From Actinoalloteichus hoggarensis (GTDB taxonomy: Bacteria > Actinomycetota > Actinomycetes > Mycobacteriales > Pseudonocardiaceae), in assembly GCF_002234535.1 (NCBI RefSeq), contig NZ_CP022521.1, positions 2,232,001 to 2,296,000 on the forward strand: a stretch of DNA of 64,000 bases, in the 5' to 3' direction. Position 1 is the first letter of the stretch. The number at the start of each line of letters is the position of its first letter. Under the pieces are notes generated by a model that worked only from the letters and a program-made list of their open reading frames with translations, was not told the DNA's origin and ran no database searches. Shown here in pieces: positions 42,361 to 51,898 of this stretch. The position numbers were made by a program, and so were the translations under genes.

Positions 42361-44325
42361 ATGCGTCCACAAGACCTCTCCGCCCTGCGTGTTCCCAGCG
42401 ACCTCGCCTTCCACGGCGACCTGCTGCTGGTGGAGGTGACCCGTCCCGACGTCGAGCAGAACGCCTACCTGAGCTCGATCGAGCGAGTGCCGCTCGGCGG
42501 CGGCGATCCGGTCCCGTGGACCGCGGGCAGCCGCGATCGCACCCCGCGGGTCTCGCCCGACGGCACGCGGGTGGCCTTCCTGCGCGCCGAGGCCGGGCAG
42601 CGCGCCCAGCTGTATGTGATGCCGGTGGACGGCGGCGAGGCCCGTCGACTCACCGCACTCCCGGGCGGCGCCGGCGAGCCGGTGTGGAGTCCGGACTCGC
42701 GGCGCATCGCCTTCGCCGCCCGAGTCCCCGAGCCGGGCCGCTACGGCACCGAGGAGGGCGTCGACGCCGCCTCGGAGGCACCGCGTCGGATCACCAGGCT
42801 GCTGTACCGGCTCGACGACGTGGGCTTCCTCGACGATCAGCGGCGGCGGTTGTTCGTGGTGGACGTCGTCGACGATGCCGCCGAGCCGGTGGAGCTGACG
42901 GACGGCGGGTTCGACGTCGCCACGCCGGTCTGGGCACCCGACGGCACGCGGCTCGTCGTCGTCGCGGAGCGCGACCTGGGCCGTGTCGACACGCTGCACC
43001 ACGACGTCTACGTGGTCCCGGTCTCCGGGGCGGCGCCCCGGCTCGCGGTGCGCTCGGCGGGGGACGTGTCGGCGCCGGTGATCACCGAGGACGGTCGGCT
43101 GTACTACGTGGGGACCGAGTTTCCCGACCGGGAGGATGTCGCGCGCAACGGCGGCCTGTTCCGCGCCACGCTGCCCGCCGACGGCGACATCGAGAAGGCC
43201 GTCCGACTGACGGACGCCGAGACCGTCGACGTCGCGCACGGCTGCGCCCCCGTGCCGGTGGCCGGCGGCGTACTGGTGGTCGTCCGGGAACGCGGCAGCG
43301 CGCGGCTGCGGTTCGTCCCCGACGACGCGGTCGCGGCCCCGTTGGACACGCTGCCCGCGCTCACCGAGGAGCGAGCCTCGGTGCGGGGATTCGCGGTGAG
43401 CGGCGATCGGCTGGCCCTGCTGCGGGCGGACGTCGACGGCCCGGCGGAGGTCGTGCTCACCACGCTGGACACGGCGGGCGGCTCGGTCGAGACGGCGACG
43501 ATCGCGACCGACTACGGACGTGCGATCCGAGACCGAGGCGTGCGCCCCGTGCGGGAGCTCACCGGCACCGGACCGGACGGCTATCCGGTGCACGGCTGGA
43601 TCGTCCTCCCCGAGGGACCCGGTCCGCACCCGGTGCTGTTGACGGTGCACGGCGGGCCCTTCGCACCTTATGAGTGGAGCTTCTTCGACGAGGCGCAGGT
43701 CTACGCCGCCGCCGGGTACGCCGTGGTCATGTCCAACCCGCGCGGCTCGGCGGGCTACGGCGAGCGGCACGCCCGCGCGGTCATCGGGGCGATGGGGACG
43801 GTGGACGTCTCCGACATCCTCGCCGTCCTGGATCTCGCGCTGGCCGAGCCGGAGTGCGACGCGGCGCGGGTCGGCGTGATGGGCGGTTCGTACGGCGGTT
43901 TCATGACGAGCTGGCTGGCGGCCCACCACGGCGAGCGGTTCACGGCGGCCTGGAGCGAGCGCGCGGTGAACGCCTGGGACTCCTTCCACGGCAGCTCCGA
44001 CATCGGCTGGTACTTCACCGAGGCCTACCTCGGCCCGGACCCGACGGTGTGGCGGGAGAAGAGCCCCGTCTCGTATGCCCATCGCGTGACGATCCCCTTC
44101 GCGGTGGTGCACTCCGAACAGGATTGGCGCTGTCCCGTGGAGCAGGCCCAGCGGCAGTACGTCGCACTGCACCGGGCGGGCGTCGACGTGGAGCTGCTGC
44201 TGTTCCCCGGCGAGGGACACGAGCTGAGTCGCAGCGGCGGCCCCCGGCATCGAGTGCAGCGTTTCGAGGCGGTGCTGGACTTCTGGAAGCGGAGGATGCC
44301 GGTCGGCGGCGCGGCCGAGGGCTGA
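42361..44325 (+). CDS. Prolyl oligopeptidase family (S9) peptidase
   Basis: A 654-residue cytosolic serine peptidase. An N-terminal beta-propeller (about residues 10-385) has repeats such as PRVSPDGTRVAFLRAEAG and GEPVWSPDSRRIAFAARVP. The alpha/beta hydrolase domain (about 400-650) has HGGPFAPYEWSFF (oxyanion segment), nucleophile GGSYGGFMTSW, Asp in VVHSEQDWRCPVEQ and His in FPGEGHELSRSG. All three catalytic residues are present. This matches the acylaminoacyl-peptidase/S9C group. No signal peptide is seen. It ends 195 nt before tandem GNAT genes, behind a hairpin. Confidence 0.94.
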   Translation: MRPQDLSALRVPSDLAFHGDLLLVEVTRPDVEQNAYLSSIERVPLGGGDPVPWTAGSRDRTPRVSPDGTRVAFLRAEAGQRAQLYVMPVDGGEARRLTALPGGAGEPVWSPDSRRIAFAARVPEPGRYGTEEGVDAASEAPRRITRLLYRLDDVGFLDDQRRRLFVVDVVDDAAEPVELTDGGFDVATPVWAPDGTRLVVVAERDLGRVDTLHHDVYVVPVSGAAPRLAVRSAGDVSAPVITEDGRLYYVGTEFPDREDVARNGGLFRATLPADGDIEKAVRLTDAETVDVAHGCAPVPVAGGVLVVVRERGSARLRFVPDDAVAAPLDTLPALTEERASVRGFAVSGDRLALLRADVDGPAEVVLTTLDTAGGSVETATIATDYGRAIRDRGVRPVRELTGTGPDGYPVHGWIVLPEGPGPHPVLLTVHGGPFAPYEWSFFDEAQVYAAAGYAVVMSNPRGSAGYGERHARAVIGAMGTVDVSDILAVLDLALAEPECDAARVGVMGGSYGGFMTSWLAAHHGERFTAAWSERAVNAWDSFHGSSDIGWYFTEAYLGPDPTVWREKSPVSYAHRVTIPFAVVHSEQDWRCPVEQAQRQYVALHRAGVDVELLLFPGEGHELSRSGGPRHRVQRFEAVLDFWKRRMPVGGAAEG

Positions 44326-44347
44326 GGCGGACGGGCACGGCGCGGTC

Positions 44348-44379
44348 GCCCGCCGCTGGTCGCGAGGTCGGCGGCGGGC
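44348..44379 (+). terminator. Hairpin terminator after the S9 peptidase
   Basis: A perfect 9-bp stem, GCCCGCCGC (44348-44356) and GCGGCGGGC (44371-44379), 22 nt after the stop codon. Confidence 0.6.
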
Positions 44380-44519
44380 ATGGCCCGCCCGGGGTCGCGC
44401 CCGGATGGCATCGGCGTGTCGCGGGGGATGGTCACGCGGCGTGTCGGCGGAGGGGGCGGATGATCGCGACGATGGAAAACCGCTGGCCTGACGGCCGATG
44501 AACGCCCATTCTTCTCCGC

Positions 44520-45053
44520 ATGCGATGGACGGTGCGTCGAGCGGTGCCTGCGGATTCCTCTGATGTGTCCCGGATCAACGTCCGGTCGTGGCGTCAGGCC
44601 TACCCCGGCATGATGCCGGACAGCTTCCTCCGCGGCCTGCGGGAGGAGGCCAAGGAACCGGGCTGGGCGCGATGGTTGGCACAGCCCGAGCCGGGCGCGG
44701 TGTTCGTGGCGGTCGACGAGACGGGCCGGATCGGCGCGTACTGCGCCGTCGCACAGGCGCGCGACGACGTGGACCGGCTCCCCGGGACGCGGGTCGGGGA
44801 GCTGGTGGCGCTGTATGCCGACCCGGACGTGTGGGGGACCGGCGCGGGCCACGCCCTGTCGCAGGCGGCGACGGACTTCCTCGCCGCTCAGGGCTTCGAG
44901 CACGCGGTGCTCTGGGTGCTGCGGTCGAACCTCTCCGGTCGCCGCTTCTACGAGCGCCACGGCTGGTCGGACGACGGGTTACTGCTGGACCTGGAGATCG
45001 CGGGAGAACGGATTCCGAAGATCCGCTACTCCCGCAGTCTCGTCCCGGCATGA
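44520..45053 (+). CDS. GNAT-family N-acetyltransferase (tandem copy 1)
   Basis: A 177-residue single-domain GNAT. It starts MRWTVRRAVPADSSDVSRIN, followed by INVRSWRQAYPGMMPDSFL, a stretch common in the RimI-like subgroup. The acetyl-CoA loop is DVWGTGAGHALSQAA near residue 102, and FYERHGW is the usual late motif. It overlaps the next GNAT gene (ATGA), with which it shares most of its residue pattern. The acceptor is unknown. Confidence 0.88.
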   Translation: MRWTVRRAVPADSSDVSRINVRSWRQAYPGMMPDSFLRGLREEAKEPGWARWLAQPEPGAVFVAVDETGRIGAYCAVAQARDDVDRLPGTRVGELVALYADPDVWGTGAGHALSQAATDFLAAQGFEHAVLWVLRSNLSGRRFYERHGWSDDGLLLDLEIAGERIPKIRYSRSLVPA

Positions 45054-45808
45054 TGACCCGAATGCGATGGACACTGCGACGCGCCGTGCCGGACGACGCG
45101 GCCGTGCTGGGCAGGATGAACGTGGCGGCCTGGCAGCGGGTCTACCGAGACCTGATGCCCGCCGCCCTGCTCGACGGCCTGTCGAGGGTGGACCAGACCC
45201 CGAACTGGCGACGGACGCTGGCCTTGCCGGAGCCGCACGCGGACTTCCTGGCCGTGCGCGCGGCCGGACCGGATGACGCCGAAGCCGCATCGGGGGGCGG
45301 GTCCCCCGCCGCTCACGCCGCCGATCACCGGGGCGCCGGTCAGCGGGCTGTCGGTGACCAGGTCGTGGGCGGCCAGGGTGCCCGCGGCCAGGGCGCCCGC
45401 GACGCCGTCGCAGGCCCCGCCGTCGACCTGGGGGCCGGCGGGTCCACCGAGCTGATCGGGGCCTACTCCACCGTGGGGCCGCCGGCTGAGCCCGCCGACG
45501 CCCACCCGATTCGGCGCACCGGCGAACTGATCGCGCTGTACGCCTCGCCCGCCTGGCTGCGGACCGGTGCGGGCAGGCTCGTCCACGACGCGGGACTGGC
45601 GTATCTCGCCGAGGCGGGCTACGAGCACGTCGTGGTGTGGGTGATGGAGGGCAACTCCGAGGGCCGCGCCTTCTACGAGGCCGTGGGCTGGGACTGCGAC
45701 GAGGTGGTGCGGCCGTTGGAGCTGCCCGGCTTCAGCCTGCCGGAGATCCGGTACTCCCGGCCGCTCCCGCCGCCGGTCGACACGCCTCGGGCCGCCGCCG
45801 GTCGCTGA
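45050..45808 (+). CDS. GNAT-family N-acetyltransferase (tandem copy 2, with internal insertion)
   Basis: A 252-residue paralogue of the preceding gene: MRWTLRRAVPDDAAVLGRMN corresponds to the start of copy 1, and RTGAGRLVHDAGLAYLAEAG to its acetyl-CoA loop. Between residues about 71 and 133 it carries some 60 extra residues, mostly Gly, Ala, Asp and Gln, where copy 1 goes directly from strand to strand. The insert keeps the frame and lies at a surface hairpin, so the enzyme may still fold. The start is one of three ATGs at 45050, 45053 and 45062; the overlap favours the first. Confidence 0.85.
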   Translation: MMTRMRWTLRRAVPDDAAVLGRMNVAAWQRVYRDLMPAALLDGLSRVDQTPNWRRTLALPEPHADFLAVRAAGPDDAEAASGGGSPAAHAADHRGAGQRAVGDQVVGGQGARGQGARDAVAGPAVDLGAGGSTELIGAYSTVGPPAEPADAHPIRRTGELIALYASPAWLRTGAGRLVHDAGLAYLAEAGYEHVVVWVMEGNSEGRAFYEAVGWDCDEVVRPLELPGFSLPEIRYSRPLPPPVDTPRAAAGR

Positions 45809-46129
45809 GAGCGCGGGCCCGCCGCCGCATCGCCTGCCGGACGGCCGAGACCACGCTGCCGGACGAAGGCCGTCTGCGGAGCACGTCGTTCGTCGTGTAC
45901 GCCGCCCGTCGCGCCGTGCTGCCGCAGAGCGCGCCGCCCGTCTAACGCGGCACTGACAGGCCGGCGCGCCATCGGCCGAGGGCGAGCACGGTCTGTCGAG
46001 GCCGCCGACCGCGGCCGAACCCGCCCTCGGCGGCCCAATCGCTCGCCGCGACCTCGGCTGCCCGCAGGCGGTCGACGCACGCCCGTTCCACCCCGTCGAA
46101 CCACCCCGGCGACCGGCCGGCACGGGCGG
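45809..46129. other. Non-coding stretch between convergent genes
   Basis: 321 bases between the GNAT pair and the RES gene. No protein-like frame, clean hairpin or promoter is seen. Confidence 0.5.
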
Positions 46130-46789
46130 TCAGTCCAGCAGCGTGTAGTGCAGCTGCTCGCAGATTCGCCCCAGCGGCAGGTCGAGCCCCGGATGGTCGA
46201 GCGGCAGCAGTACATCGGGTGACTCGGGCAGCGCGCTGCCCGACGGCGGGTCCCACAGACACACCGCGGGGCTGCCCGAATCCATCGACGACCGGTACCA
46301 CAACCCGTCGAGCCGCGGATACGCCTCTCGGATGACACGGGCCCAGGCCTGCGTCCTGTCTTTGGGTCCGCTGCTGATCGCCTGGGACGCCCCCGCCCTG
46401 GTGGGCCACAGCCCCGCGATGTCCAGCAGTCGCAGCGGCCGGACGGGGCGCAGGACCACCAGGTGCGGCGCACGGGTACGGCGGTCGACGATCGAGGCGG
46501 CCTGGAACACCTCGGCGATACTGGTGCGCACCGACAACCCGAAGTACAGGACGCCGTCGTCGGCCTGCGCGGGAGTCGGCGCGTCGCCGTCGGTCACCGG
46601 ATGCGGGTCGAACCGGGCGTGTGCCAGCGGGCCGAATCGGCGGAAGGTGTCCCACTGTTGTCGATGTCTGCCGCCGGTCGTGAAGACGCGGACGAGTCGT
46701 GTCGCCTGGTGAACGGCCACCACGTCCTCGGTCTCGCGCAGCATCGCACGCAGGACGTCGGGTTCGGGCGGCTGGGGAAGCCGAGCCAT
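46130..46789 (-). CDS. RES-domain protein, probable NAD+-degrading toxin
   Basis: A 219-residue RES-domain protein. The family's polar residues appear as the Arg in ATRLVRVFTTGG, the Glu in GVLYFGLSVRTSIAEVF and the Ser pair in LDGLWYRSSMDSG. RES toxins such as mycobacterial MbcT destroy NAD+ by phosphorolysis or hydrolysis. The gene begins 44 nt downstream of a gene whose C-terminus looks like an MbcA/Xre antitoxin, the standard antitoxin-first order. Length is within the family range, and all three key residues seem kept, so it is probably active unless neutralised. Confidence 0.8.
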   Translation of the reverse strand: MARLPQPPEPDVLRAMLRETEDVVAVHQATRLVRVFTTGGRHRQQWDTFRRFGPLAHARFDPHPVTDGDAPTPAQADDGVLYFGLSVRTSIAEVFQAASIVDRRTRAPHLVVLRPVRPLRLLDIAGLWPTRAGASQAISSGPKDRTQAWARVIREAYPRLDGLWYRSSMDSGSPAVCLWDPPSGSALPESPDVLLPLDHPGLDLPLGRICEQLHYTLLD

Positions 46790-46833
46790 CGTCAGTCGTT
46801 CGTCTCTCGTTCAGGCGGTACGGGTCGGGCCGC

Positions 46834-47418
46834 TCAGACGGGTTCGCCGAGCCGGGCGGCGAGCCTGGCGACCCGCGCCGGGTCACCGCCCGCCAGCAGC
46901 CAGTCCCGAGGCGCCGCGTTCGCGGGACCCACCTGGAGATCCTCCTGCACGGTCGACATGAACGCCGCGACGACCAGCGCAGGCTGGTCCGCGGGCACCG
47001 AGGCCAGCACGACGTCCAGGCCGGGGAGCACCCCGTGGGTGGTGAACTGCCAGGCAGGCAGCCGCCAGCCGCGCTGATCCTTCCAGCCCGCGAGGCGTCC
47101 CTCCGCGATGCGGTGTCGGACGCGGCTCGTGTCGATGCCCAGGGCGGCCGCGGCCTGCGGCACGGTCAGCGCCGAGTCGTGCAGCACCGCCTGCTGCGCC
47201 ACGGCGCGCGCGCGGTGATCGATCTCGGTCTCGCCGCGGTGGCTCAGATCGAGCCCGACCTCGGCGAGAGCCTCGCGCTCGCCCACCGACAGGTGCGCCG
47301 CCGGGTCGGGGCGCGGCGGCGCGAGTTTGCGCACGGCGTCCTCGACGAAGGTCAGGAACTCCCTGGGGGACACTCCCAGGCCCGCGTTCGCCAGCACTGA
47401 CTCCAACCCCGTACTCAC
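46834..47418 (-). CDS. MbcA/ParS/Xre-type antitoxin-like DNA-binding protein
   Basis: 194 residues. A helix-turn-helix lies at about residues 80-115 (LTVPQAAAALGIDTSRVRHR, excisionase-like). The C-terminus, PRDWLLAGGDPARVARLAAR, resembles the toxin-binding tail of MbcA/ParS antitoxins, including Pro-x-x-Trp-Leu. It directly precedes the RES gene and would neutralise it and repress the operon. The GTG at 47418 has a -10 hexamer 6 nt upstream and a GGAGG too close to be used, so the start is probably leaderless. Confidence 0.75.
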   Translation of the reverse strand: MSTGLESVLANAGLGVSPREFLTFVEDAVRKLAPPRPDPAAHLSVGEREALAEVGLDLSHRGETEIDHRARAVAQQAVLHDSALTVPQAAAALGIDTSRVRHRIAEGRLAGWKDQRGWRLPAWQFTTHGVLPGLDVVLASVPADQPALVVAAFMSTVQEDLQVGPANAAPRDWLLAGGDPARVARLAARLGEPV

Positions 47419-47424
47419 GCCTCC

Positions 47425-47430
47425 AGCGTA
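47425..47430 (-). promoter_or_regulatory. -10 box of the RES toxin-antitoxin operon
   Basis: TACGCT on the minus strand, 6 nt before the GTG at 47418; leaderless pattern. Confidence 0.45.
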
Positions 47431-47606
47431 GCCCAGCTGTGCGGGTGCGTGCGGGACGCGATTCCATCGACTGCGGTGCGTGACGCGGTCTTCGACGAGG
47501 GGGCAGTACGGCCACTCGTGCGGGTGATAGATGATACGGAGATCCGGGGCGGACTTCGTGATGAAGCAGTCCCTTCTTCACCGATTGAGCGCTGAGGAGG
47601 AGATCG

Positions 47607-48347
47607 GTGAACGTGATGCGGTGGCATGGCTCCACCCGAGAACGTCTCATCGAGGCCCTGCCGGAGGGGATGGTGATCCTCCCGGTCGGCGCCATCGAGC
47701 AGCACGGCCCGCACCTGCCGACCGGAACCGACACGCTGATCGTCCAGGCGGTCGTCGAGGCGGCCGTCGCGCAGGCGGCGGAACGCTGCCCGCGGCAGCT
47801 GATCATCACCCCGCCCGTGGCCTTCGGCTCTTCCGATCATCACCTGCCCTTCGGCGGCACGCTCTCGCTGACCTTCGAGACCTTCACCCAGGTGCTGCTG
47901 GACATCGTCCGCTCCATCGCCATGGGCGGCGGGCGGCGCGTGGTCCTCGTCAACGGCCACGCGGGCAACAAGGGCCCGTGTCACTCGGTCGCCGAGGCCG
48001 CCGCGATCCGGTTCGACCTCTCGGTCGGCTATGCGGACTACTGGGACCTCTTCCCCGCCGAGGCAGGCGGCAACAGCCCGCTGGTGCCGGGACACGCGGG
48101 CGTGTTCGAGACCGCCATGCTGCTGGCGCTGCGGGAGGAACTGGTGGAGGAGCGGCCCGGCGCCCGCGCCGTCAGCGAACTCCAGGCGATGACCGGCATC
48201 ACGTTGCACAGCCGCGAGCGGTGGCGCCGCATCGACGGCTTCACCGACGAACCCGGTCGTGCCTCCGCCGAGAAGGGCAGGCGATGGCTGGACGCCTGCG
48301 CCGCGGCCCTCGCCGATCGCCTGCTGTTGTTGTCCAAGACGCTCTAG
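47607..48347 (+). CDS. Creatininase-family amidohydrolase
   Basis: A 246-residue creatininase-fold protein. Metal-binding segments are [17 protein letters not shown] (Glu, His, Asp), VNGHAGN (His) and [12 protein letters not shown] (Glu). The family includes creatinine amidohydrolase, the riboflavin-pathway ArfB and the mycofactocin peptidase MftE. I see no mycofactocin or F420 genes here, so the reaction stays open. The start is GTG after GGAGGAG (47597-47603). It sits between the toxin-antitoxin pair and thrS, on the thrS strand. Confidence 0.88.
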   Translation: MNVMRWHGSTRERLIEALPEGMVILPVGAIEQHGPHLPTGTDTLIVQAVVEAAVAQAAERCPRQLIITPPVAFGSSDHHLPFGGTLSLTFETFTQVLLDIVRSIAMGGGRRVVLVNGHAGNKGPCHSVAEAAAIRFDLSVGYADYWDLFPAEAGGNSPLVPGHAGVFETAMLLALREELVEERPGARAVSELQAMTGITLHSRERWRRIDGFTDEPGRASAEKGRRWLDACAAALADRLLLLSKTL

Positions 48348-48484
48348 CTCGCAGTGCTCGCCCGCCGTGCCGTACCGCGGCGCGTCGCGACGGCGGCAAA
48401 CCGTGCGGTGTCGGCGCGACGGCGCCGGATAGCATCGGAGTCCGCACCGTGCCCGGTGCCTTCCGTCATCGTCAAGGAGTGACC

Positions 48485-50569
48485 GTGTCCCGACCGCAGT
48501 TCCCGCCGCCCGAGTCCGCATCACCCGTCAGGGTGCAGGCCGGGACCACCGCGGGGACGACGGTCCGGGAGGCCGGCCTACCCGCCAAGGGCCCCGACGC
48601 CGTCCTCGTGGTCCGCGACCCGGCGGGTGTCCTGCGTGACCTGTCCTGGACGCCGGACGTCGACACCGACGTCGTTCCGGTGGCGGCCGACACCGAGGAC
48701 GGCCGGGCCGTCATCCGCCATTCGACGGCCCACGTGCTGGCGCAGGCCGTTCAGGATCTGTTCCCCGAGGCGAAGCTGGGCATCGGCCCGCCGGTCACCG
48801 ACGGCTTCTACTACGACTTCGACATGCCGCGCCCCTTCACCCCCGAGGACCTGCAGGCGCTGGAGAAGCGCATGAAGCAGATCGTCAAGGGCGCGCAGCG
48901 ATTCTCCCGGCGGGTGGTCGAGTCCGTCTCCGCCGCCAAGGAGGAGCTGGCCTCGGAGCCCTACAAGCTCGAACTCGTCGACGTCAAGGGCGGGCCGGGT
49001 CAGGGCGAGGCCGCCGTGGACACCTCCGAGGTGATGGAGATCGGCGGCGCCGAGCTGACGGTCTACGACAACCTCGACCCGCGCAGCGGCGAACGGCTCT
49101 GGGGCGACCTGTGCCGCGGCCCGCACATCCCCACCACCAAGCACATCCCCGCGTTCAAGCTGATGCGCAGCGCCGCGGCCTACTGGCGGGGCAGCGAGAA
49201 GAACCCGCAGCTACAGCGGGTGTACGGCACCGCGTGGGAGTCCACCGAGGCGCTGGAGGCGTACCTGGAGCGGCTGGCCGAGGCCGAGCGCCGCGACCAC
49301 CGCAGGCTCGGCGCGGAGCTGGACCTGTTCAGCTTCCCCGACGAGATCGGCTCCGGTCTTCCCGTCTTCCACCCCAGGGGCGGCGTCATCCGCCGGGAGC
49401 TGGAGGACTACTCACGGCGTCGACACGAGGAGGCCGGCTACCAGTTCGTCTACACCCCGCACATCACCAAGGGCACGTTGTTCGAGATCTCCGGACACCT
49501 CCAGTGGTACGCCGACGGCATGTACCCGCCCATGCACCTGGATGCCGAGGTCGACGCCGACGGCGTGGTGCGCAAGCCCGGCCAGGACTACTACCTGAAG
49601 CCGATGAACTGCCCGTTCCACAACCTGATCTTCCAGTCGCGGGGACGGTCCTATCGCGAACTGCCGCTGCGGGCGTTCGAGTTCGGCTCGGTGTACCGGT
49701 ACGAGAAGTCCGGCGTGGTGCACGGGCTGACCCGGGTGCGCGGCCTGACGATGGACGACGCCCACATCTACTGCACCCCGGAACAGGTCGGCGAGGAGAT
49801 CCGCTCCCTGCTCACCTTCGTGCTGGATCTGCTGCGGGACTTCGGTCTCGACGACTTCTATCTGGAGCTGTCCACTCGCGACGAGGAGAAGTACGTCGGC
49901 TCGGACGAGGTCTGGGCCGAGGCCACCGAGACGCTCCGGGAGGTGGCCGTGGCGAGCGGGCTCGAACTGGTGCCCGACCCGGGCGGCGCCGCCTTCTACG
50001 GACCGAAGATCTCCGTGCAGGCCAAGGACGCGCTCGGCCGCACCTGGCAGATGTCGACCATCCAGCTCGACTTCAACCTCCCGGAGAAGTTCGGCCTGGA
50101 GTACACCGCCTCCGACGGCTCTCGGCAGCGGCCGGTGATGATCCACCGTGCGCTGTTCGGCTCGATCGAACGCTTCTTCGGGATTCTGACCGAGCACTAC
50201 GCGGGCGCCTTCCCCGCCTGGCTCGCGCCGGTCCAGGTGGTGGGCATCCCGATCGCCGACGAGCACGTCGAGCACCTGACGGGCGTCGCCTCGGCGCTGC
50301 GTGCCAAGGGCCTGCGGGTCGAGGTGGACACCTCCGACGACCGGATGCAGAAGAAGATCCGCAACCACACGACGCAGAAGGTGCCGTTCCTGCTGCTGGC
50401 GGGCGCCAAGGACGTCGAGGCGGGGGCGGTCTCCTTCCGTTTCCGCGACGGCAGCCAGATCAACGGCGTTCCGGTGGAGCAGGCCGTCGATGCACTGGCG
50501 GGCTGGGTCGGCCGACGGGAGAACTCCTCGCCGACCGCCGAGGCCTTCGACGCCGCCCGCACGGGATGA
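48485..50569 (+). CDS. thrS: Threonyl-tRNA synthetase
   Basis: A 694-residue class II synthetase. A TGS domain (about 15-85) is followed by the editing domain with [19 protein letters not shown] (His-x-x-x-His type site), then the catalytic core: motif 1 near [20 protein letters not shown], the zinc Cys in [11 protein letters not shown], motif 2 in [20 protein letters not shown], and motif 3 in [14 protein letters not shown]. The anticodon-binding domain closes the protein. GTG at 48485 has AAGGAG (48473-48478) six bases upstream; a GTG at 48479 abuts it and is less likely. A -10 hexamer TAGCAT lies at 48430-48435; the 50-nt leader is too short for a T-box. It overlaps the HIT gene by four bases. 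Confidence 0.97.
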   Translation: MSRPQFPPPESASPVRVQAGTTAGTTVREAGLPAKGPDAVLVVRDPAGVLRDLSWTPDVDTDVVPVAADTEDGRAVIRHSTAHVLAQAVQDLFPEAKLGIGPPVTDGFYYDFDMPRPFTPEDLQALEKRMKQIVKGAQRFSRRVVESVSAAKEELASEPYKLELVDVKGGPGQGEAAVDTSEVMEIGGAELTVYDNLDPRSGERLWGDLCRGPHIPTTKHIPAFKLMRSAAAYWRGSEKNPQLQRVYGTAWESTEALEAYLERLAEAERRDHRRLGAELDLFSFPDEIGSGLPVFHPRGGVIRRELEDYSRRRHEEAGYQFVYTPHITKGTLFEISGHLQWYADGMYPPMHLDAEVDADGVVRKPGQDYYLKPMNCPFHNLIFQSRGRSYRELPLRAFEFGSVYRYEKSGVVHGLTRVRGLTMDDAHIYCTPEQVGEEIRSLLTFVLDLLRDFGLDDFYLELSTRDEEKYVGSDEVWAEATETLREVAVASGLELVPDPGGAAFYGPKISVQAKDALGRTWQMSTIQLDFNLPEKFGLEYTASDGSRQRPVMIHRALFGSIERFFGILTEHYAGAFPAWLAPVQVVGIPIADEHVEHLTGVASALRAKGLRVEVDTSDDRMQKKIRNHTTQKVPFLLLAGAKDVEAGAVSFRFRDGSQINGVPVEQAVDALAGWVGRRENSSPTAEAFDAARTG

Positions 50570-51111
50570 CCGAGTTCGCCGAGCAGCAGGGCGTCGGCGT
50601 TCCCGACGCCCTGCAACGGCTCTGGACCCCGCACCGGATGAGCTACATCCGAGGAGAGAACAAGCCTGAGGGTCTGGACGAGGCCGGCTGTCCCTTCTGC
50701 CTGCTGCCTGCGCTGGACGACGCCGACGCACTGATCATCGCGCGCGGCGAGCGGGTCTTCGCCGTGCTCAACCTGTACCCGTACAACCCGGGTCACCTCA
50801 TGGTGCTGCCCTATCGCCACGTCCCGGACTACACGGACCTGACGATGGCGGAGACGGCCGAGCTGGCCGCCTTCACCCAGCGCGCCATGCGGGCGATCCG
50901 GCGGGCCTCGGGGCCGCACGGCTTCAACATCGGGATGAATCAGGGCCCGGTCGCGGGAGCCGGGATCGCCGCGCACCTGCATCAGCACGTGGTGCCGAGG
51001 TGGGGCGGCGATGCCAATTTCATGCCGGTCATCGCCCATACCAAGGTGTTGCCGCAGCTGCTGGGCGAGACCCGGTCACTGCTCGCCGTCGCCTGGGCGG
51101 AGAGCGGATGA
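50566..51111 (+). CDS. HIT-family hydrolase/phosphorylase (Ap4A phosphorylase-like)
   Basis: A 181-residue histidine-triad protein. The active site reads [14 protein letters not shown], with three alternating His. A zinc-like pair appears in GCPFCLLP, and [17 protein letters not shown] is the nucleotide-binding hairpin. The M. tuberculosis gene in the same position (Rv2613c) was described as an Ap4A phosphorylase, so the same role is likely. The ATGA overlap with thrS links it to aminoacylation, where synthetases make Ap4A as a side product. Confidence 0.92.
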   Translation: MTEFAEQQGVGVPDALQRLWTPHRMSYIRGENKPEGLDEAGCPFCLLPALDDADALIIARGERVFAVLNLYPYNPGHLMVLPYRHVPDYTDLTMAETAELAAFTQRAMRAIRRASGPHGFNIGMNQGPVAGAGIAAHLHQHVVPRWGGDANFMPVIAHTKVLPQLLGETRSLLAVAWAESG

Positions 51112-51286
51112 ACGCGGGCCCGTACGGAGCCGACGTCGTCGGGGGCGACAGGCCGGGGAGACAGACCATGCCGCCGCCATGCATCCGGGCGTCGCTCGTT
51201 AGTCTGCTTTCCGGTACCTGACATGTCCGTGGGCATGGCCCGCCCGGGTTCACGCCGTCGAGGGAAGGCCTGAGTCGACCAGTCCC

Positions 51287-51898
51287 ATGCTCAACATCTT
51301 CGCGCGTGCCTCCGTCGCCCGCATCACCGACCCCGTGGGCGGCTGGCTGGTGCGCCGCGGACTCTCGCCGAACACCATGACGGTGCTGGGCACCGCGGGC
51401 ACGATCGGCGCGGCGCTGTGGTTCCTGCCCAGGGGCGACCTCTTCGTCGGCGCCGCGGTGGTCACGGTCTTCGTGCTCTTCGACCTGCTCGACGGCGCGA
51501 TGGCGCGGGTGAGCGGCGGCAGCACCGTGTTCGGCGCCGTACTCGACTCGTGCTGTGACCGGCTGGCGGACGCGGCGCTGTTCGGCGCCATCGCCTACTG
51601 GTGCTTCGTCGGTGCCGACGACCGCGTGACCGGCATCGCCGCCCTGGTCTCGCTGGGCTGCGGCCAGGTGATCTCCTACATCAAGGCCAGGGCCGAGGCC
51701 TCCGGGCTGTCCGCCGACGGCGGGCTGGTCGAACGGGCCGAGCGGCTGATCATCGGGCTGGTGGGCGTCGGCGTGCACGGTCTCGGTGTGCCGTACATCC
51801 TGCAGGCGAGTCTCTGGCTGCTCGCGGTGCTCTCGGTGATCACGGTGGTACAGCGGCTGCTCGCCGTCCACCGCTCCGCCTCGGAGCAGGCGGCATGA
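51287..51898 (+). CDS. pgsA: Phosphatidylinositol phosphate synthase (CDP-alcohol phosphatidyltransferase)
   Basis: A 203-residue membrane enzyme with about six hydrophobic segments. The CDP-alcohol phosphotransferase signature is complete: DLLDGAMARVSGGSTVFGAV followed by LDSCCDRLAD, giving the D-G-x2-A-R-x8-G-x3-D-x3-D pattern. In actinobacteria the enzyme at this locus (PgsA1/PIPS) joins inositol 1-phosphate to CDP-diacylglycerol. It overlaps patA by four bases, and the order pgsA-patA-pimA is the standard PIM operon. It is separated from the HIT gene by 175 bp. Confidence 0.94.
   Translation: MLNIFARASVARITDPVGGWLVRRGLSPNTMTVLGTAGTIGAALWFLPRGDLFVGAAVVTVFVLFDLLDGAMARVSGGSTVFGAVLDSCCDRLADAALFGAIAYWCFVGADDRVTGIAALVSLGCGQVISYIKARAEASGLSADGGLVERAERLIIGLVGVGVHGLGVPYILQASLWLLAVLSVITVVQRLLAVHRSASEQAA

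Noticed and set aside
42304-44250. A long minus-strand frame opposite the S9 peptidase
   Set aside because: The peptidase has all catalytic residues on the plus strand; the opposite frame shows only composition effects.
48348-48484. Possible T-box leader before thrS
   Set aside because: A -10 hexamer at 48430-48435 leaves about 45 nt of leader, too short for a T-box, and no T-box consensus core is present.
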